A DNA stretch of 8,865 bases. Origin: Lachnospiraceae bacterium UBA7481 (GTDB lineage: Bacteria; Bacillota; Clostridia; Lachnospirales; Lachnospiraceae). Under the pieces are notes generated by a model. The model had not been told where the DNA came from, did no database searches, and saw nothing but the letters and a program-made list of their open reading frames with translations. Every line of letters begins with the position of its first letter. Within the stretch, counting starts at the first letter, position 1. The translations under genes were made by a program, and so were the position numbers. Location of the stretch: assembly GCA_002478505.1 (NCBI GenBank), contig DLOP01000041.1, forward strand, positions 4,975-13,839, written 5' to 3'. This document shows positions 6,215-8,865 of the stretch, one piece after another.

Positions 6215-7006
6215 ATGGCAAACGAAGAAGCAGACAAAGAGAAGAAGCGTTTAAAATATTACGAATGTAACATGACAAAGACGGAACATATGACAGCATA
6301 TATCGTATTTGCTGTAGTCATTGCGATAGTTTTTTACATTTTTTACAGAAATATGGTAGTGTCTCTGATTGGCGGTCTGGTATTGGCAGTGTTTCAGGAA
6401 AAAAATTATGCGGGCGATTCCATTAAAAAACGTCAGAACAGGCTTCGGGCACAGTTCAAGGAATTTTTAGAGATCATATCGATTTCGGTCAGCGGCGGCA
6501 GTGGCAGATCCATGGAGAATGCCATTATGGATGCACAGCATGAACTTCAGATGATATTTAACGAGGATGCCGATATCGTCAGGGAGATCCAACTGATCGT
6601 GAATGACTATCAGAGAGCAGGCATCCCTATGGTACAAGGGTTTAAAGAGTTTGGTGAACGCAGCGATGTAGATGATATACAAAGCTTTGCAACCGTCTAT
6701 GCAACGATTGATGGAAAGAGCAGTGATTTCGGATATATTATCAGGCAGACGCATGACATTATCAAAGAAAAGCAGGAGATCAAGATGGAGATCGATACGG
6801 GGATCTCTTCTGCAAAATCGGAGGCATATACGATGCTCGTGCTGCCGCTTATCATAGTAATCGCAATGTCGGCAATGGGTGGAGATGGTGGCTTTTTAGG
6901 AGTGCTTTTCACGACATTACAGGGAAGAATTGCGGCTACAATAGGTATTGCATGCGTATTCGTATCATACATATTGGCAGTTCGCGCGACTGATATAGAA
7001 ATATAG
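6215..7006 (+). CDS. tadB: TadB-like inner-membrane platform protein (T2SSF)
   Basis: This 263-residue membrane protein with a GspF/T2SSF domain forms the assembly platform with TadC and couples to the TadA ATPase. Hydrophobic segments lie at about 28-44, 46-60, 206-222 and 239-256. The cytoplasmic helical domain lies between (about 78-195), with the family-like stretch EFLEIISISVSGGSGRSMEN. A charged N-terminal segment precedes the first membrane helix. ATG 6215 is preferred because GAGGGGTGA lies about 10 nt upstream. An in-frame GTG at 6191 overlaps the tadA stop and would add 8 residues. It sits between tadA and tadC, the canonical order. Confidence 0.92.
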   Translation: MANEEADKEKKRLKYYECNMTKTEHMTAYIVFAVVIAIVFYIFYRNMVVSLIGGLVLAVFQEKNYAGDSIKKRQNRLRAQFKEFLEIISISVSGGSGRSMENAIMDAQHELQMIFNEDADIVREIQLIVNDYQRAGIPMVQGFKEFGERSDVDDIQSFATVYATIDGKSSDFGYIIRQTHDIIKEKQEIKMEIDTGISSAKSEAYTMLVLPLIIVIAMSAMGGDGGFLGVLFTTLQGRIAATIGIACVFVSYILAVRATDIEI

Positions 7007-7020
7007 GGGAGACAGTTGAT

Positions 7021-8112
7021 ATGCTCATTATTGTTTTAGCTTTATTACTGACAATATTATGTTTTGTGTTTATCATAGGTATTTCCAAGGTCGGGAATGA
7101 AGATGTTTTGGAATTGATTCTGTCAAAGGCGTGGCAGAACCGTTTTGCAAGATTGTCAGAAATGGAGAAGAAGACAGAATATCTATATGAATATGAAAAG
7201 TATCATCGTATTTCGGAAAAGAAAGCCGCCAAAAAGGTAAAAGAGATGGACAAACAGATCGAAGCCTATCGTCAGGCAGAGGAAATATATCTGTCCGGTA
7301 AAAAAGCCGGGCTTGCAGATATGCTTATTTTGTTTGGCTATACATGCTGTAAGCGGTTCAAGATCGATGTAGATAATGGAATGTTCCGTAAACAGATAGA
7401 GAACTGCGAACAGGCCGGTTTTCTCGAGTTAGAGAAAGGGCAGGAGACAGGGGATAAACGTAATGCCATCATCTATTCCTATTATCTGTTTGCCACGCTG
7501 ATCTCGTATGTGTATATGGGACTGCTGATAGGGCTTTTTCTTGCACTTGTATTGACGGGACTTGGAAACGCTCTGAACAAGATCCTGATGATCTCCGGCG
7601 TTGCCGCAGTACTGATGGCCGTTCTTGGATATCTTCCGTATGATACGATCAATAGCAGGGCATTGAAGCGGAGGGAAAAGATCGAGGAGGATTTCCCCAA
7701 TGTTGTGTCTAAGCTTACATTGCTTGTGATCTCCGGAATGAATATCAGTAAGGCAATGGAAGAAACGGCAAATAGCGGTAATACGCTGATCTACCACGAA
7801 CTGCACCGTGTGCTTTATGATACGCAGCAGGCGGTTTCGATGGAGAAAGCGCTGATACACCTGCAGGGGAGATGCGATAATAAATACCTTGATAAGCTGG
7901 TATCGCTGATTTCCAAGAGCTACCGTGCCGGTAATGCCAATCTTGCCTCTGACATCAGGACGCTCAATGATGAATGTTGGCTGGAGAAAAAGCACTCCGC
8001 CAGAAGACTTGTGGATAAGGTGCAGACAAAATTGTTTATTCCGACAATGATCATGTTTGTCGGCATACTTGTTGTGATTATTATTCCCATTATGTCTAAT
8101 CTGAGTTTTTGA
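7021..8112 (+). CDS. tadC: TadC-like inner-membrane platform protein (T2SSF)
   Basis: This 363-residue membrane protein is the second platform component, paired with TadB. It has an N-terminal membrane helix (1-20), a charged, lysine- and glutamate-rich cytoplasmic region (about 45-150), two membrane helices (about 154-178 and 185-206), a T2SSF helical domain (about 220-320, with DFPNVVSKLTLLVISGMNIS) and a C-terminal membrane helix (337-357). The ATG at 7021 has AGGGGAGA (7005-7012) 8 nt upstream. It lies 14 bp after tadB. The charged insert after the first helix makes it longer than many TadC proteins, but this layout is common in Clostridia as far as I recall. Confidence 0.92.
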   Translation: MLIIVLALLLTILCFVFIIGISKVGNEDVLELILSKAWQNRFARLSEMEKKTEYLYEYEKYHRISEKKAAKKVKEMDKQIEAYRQAEEIYLSGKKAGLADMLILFGYTCCKRFKIDVDNGMFRKQIENCEQAGFLELEKGQETGDKRNAIIYSYYLFATLISYVYMGLLIGLFLALVLTGLGNALNKILMISGVAAVLMAVLGYLPYDTINSRALKRREKIEEDFPNVVSKLTLLVISGMNISKAMEETANSGNTLIYHELHRVLYDTQQAVSMEKALIHLQGRCDNKYLDKLVSLISKSYRAGNANLASDIRTLNDECWLEKKHSARRLVDKVQTKLFIPTMIMFVGILVVIIIPIMSNLSF

Positions 8113-8156
8113 CATATGGGATATAGTAATAAAAACTATGAAAGGAGAGGAGCAAA

Positions 8157-8399
8157 ATGAATTATCTTGACAATGTGTTAATCGGAACTCAAGTACGTAT
8201 GGCTAAATGTAAGGAGAATATAAAGGATTTCTTTACATCGGAAATGGGTGTATCGAATGTAGTGGCAACCATTATTCTTTTATTGATCGTAGTACTGTTG
8301 ATTGCGGTTTTCTGGGATAAGCTGAGTGCATGGATATCGGATATAATGAATCAGATCTTCGATCCGGACAATACGCCTTCCGCAGGGGATTTGCAATAA
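8157..8399 (+). CDS. Flp1-like type IVb pilin subunit
   Basis: This 80-residue protein has the plan of the Flp1-like family: a short N-terminal cytoplasmic stretch, a long hydrophobic helix (about 34-53, ATIILLLIVVLLIAVFW) and a short acidic tail. This is probably the major pilin. The segment SEMGVSNVVATII resembles the processing region of archaellin or class III signal peptides. If cleavage follows Gly31, position +5 is Val, not the Glu typical of Flp and type IV prepilins. The start ATG has a strong AAAGGAGAGGAG site (8141-8152), better than those of neighbouring genes, which suits a highly made subunit. It lies 44 bp after tadC. Confidence 0.82.
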   Translation: MNYLDNVLIGTQVRMAKCKENIKDFFTSEMGVSNVVATIILLLIVVLLIAVFWDKLSAWISDIMNQIFDPDNTPSAGDLQ

Positions 8400-8418
8400 T
8401 AGGGAAGTGGGGAGATAT

Positions 8419-8865
8419 ATGAAAAACAATAGAAAAAGCGAACAGGGTCTGGTAGTGGTGGAAGCGGTAATCATCATGCCGATAGCAATACTGAGTGTTA
8501 TATTGCTGATTTATATCTCCCTTTTTTTCTGCCAGAGGGCGAATCTGCAGGCGGCACTGGAAACCTCAGTTATCTATTATAAAAACACAATAACGGATAC
8601 CTTCATATCTACAGATGATGAATTGACTTTTACCATTCCTGAAGAATCAGTGAGTGACAGACGCGGCAATTTATATTTGGCAGAAGAGCCCGAGAATCCT
8701 TACCGGGGGATGTTAACATTTACGCAATCTTCTGAAGAAGAGAATGCATTTGAAACATTTTTCAGGTCAGTGGCAGGTAATCTGCTGTTAGGCGATGAAG
8801 TAGATGTTACATACAAAATGAGGAACTATGTGATTTTTCACGAGTTGGAGGCTACTGCGGTTCCG
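8419..8865 (+). CDS. TadE-like pseudopilin, 3'-partial
   Basis: The reading frame is open from ATG 8419 to the right edge, giving 149 residues so far. GTGGGGAGA (8407-8415) precedes the start. The N-terminus is KSEQGLVVVEAVIIMPIAIL: a basic leader, Gly10, then Glu at +5 (residue 15), the classical prepilin peptidase pattern. A hydrophobic helix follows (about 16-38), then a mainly soluble extracytoplasmic domain with an acidic loop region (about 64-110). This matches TadE-type minor pseudopilins, which are processed and incorporated with Flp. It lies 19 bp after the Flp-like gene in the same operon. The C-terminal part is outside the window, so a longer TadE/TadF or TadG-like fusion cannot be excluded. 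Confidence 0.85.
   Translation, partial: MKNNRKSEQGLVVVEAVIIMPIAILSVILLIYISLFFCQRANLQAALETSVIYYKNTITDTFISTDDELTFTIPEESVSDRRGNLYLAEEPENPYRGMLTFTQSSEEENAFETFFRSVAGNLLLGDEVDVTYKMRNYVIFHELEATAVP

Noticed and set aside
8109..8114. Perfect TTGACA upstream of the pilin gene as a dedicated promoter
   Set aside because: No acceptable -10 box lies 16-18 bp downstream; the closest (TAAAAA at 15 bp) is poor and TATAGT at 8122 is too near. It also overlaps the tadC stop.
7429..8115. 228-codon minus-strand ORF inside tadC
   Set aside because: It is antisense to a canonical T2SSF gene and has no recognisable domain; its His/Asn-rich composition is typical of a shadow frame.
1..8865. CRISPR array, tRNA, rRNA, transposase or attachment sites
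   Set aside because: I found no spacer-repeat array, cloverleaf, rRNA-like sequence, transposase motif or matching terminal repeats. The only regular repeat is the 25-bp operator array.

Overview
The window looks like chromosomal DNA from a gut-type Firmicute of the class Clostridia, most likely Lachnospiraceae. The evidence is the style of the DnaK and DnaJ proteins, strong AGGAGG-type ribosome sites, moderate GC in genes with AT-rich spacers, and a Tad pilus locus of the kind found in Eubacterium rectale and its relatives. The placement rests on recognition, not on a search.

Region 1 (1-2860) is the end of a heat-shock operon. It holds dnaK, which lacks its N-terminal ~115-120 residues at the left edge, and a complete class I dnaJ. 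A bulged hairpin and a TATAAT box lie between them. The first ~27 bases do not match DnaK and look like a poor or chimeric sequence end.

Region 2 (2870-3350) is a small self-contained transcription unit. It has an extended -10 promoter, a 52-aa antitoxin-like ORF, a 54-aa ORF that reads as the two ends of a RelE/ParE-type toxin joined with the core missing, and a good intrinsic terminator. It is best read as a decayed toxin-antitoxin module.

Region 3 (3349-3816) holds a small Xre/Cro-type regulator on the minus strand. Its upstream region carries three 20-bp dyads spaced exactly 25 bp apart, two perfect or near-perfect and one degenerate. They lie over rightward promoter boxes and next to the leftward promoter of the regulator. 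A leader of about 150-170 nt then runs into the pilus operon.

Region 4 (3817-8865) is a co-directional Tad/Flp (type IVb pilus or type IVc secretion) operon: tadZ, tadA/cpaF, tadB, tadC, a small Flp1-like pilin, and a TadE-like pseudopilin that runs off the right edge. TadZ would position the machine, TadA would power it, TadB and TadC form the inner-membrane platform, and Flp and TadE are the assembled subunits. No prepilin peptidase (TadV) is present before the window ends.

The main novelty is the arrangement in region 3. It suggests that one short Xre repressor acts as a cooperative switch for both itself and the Tad operon.
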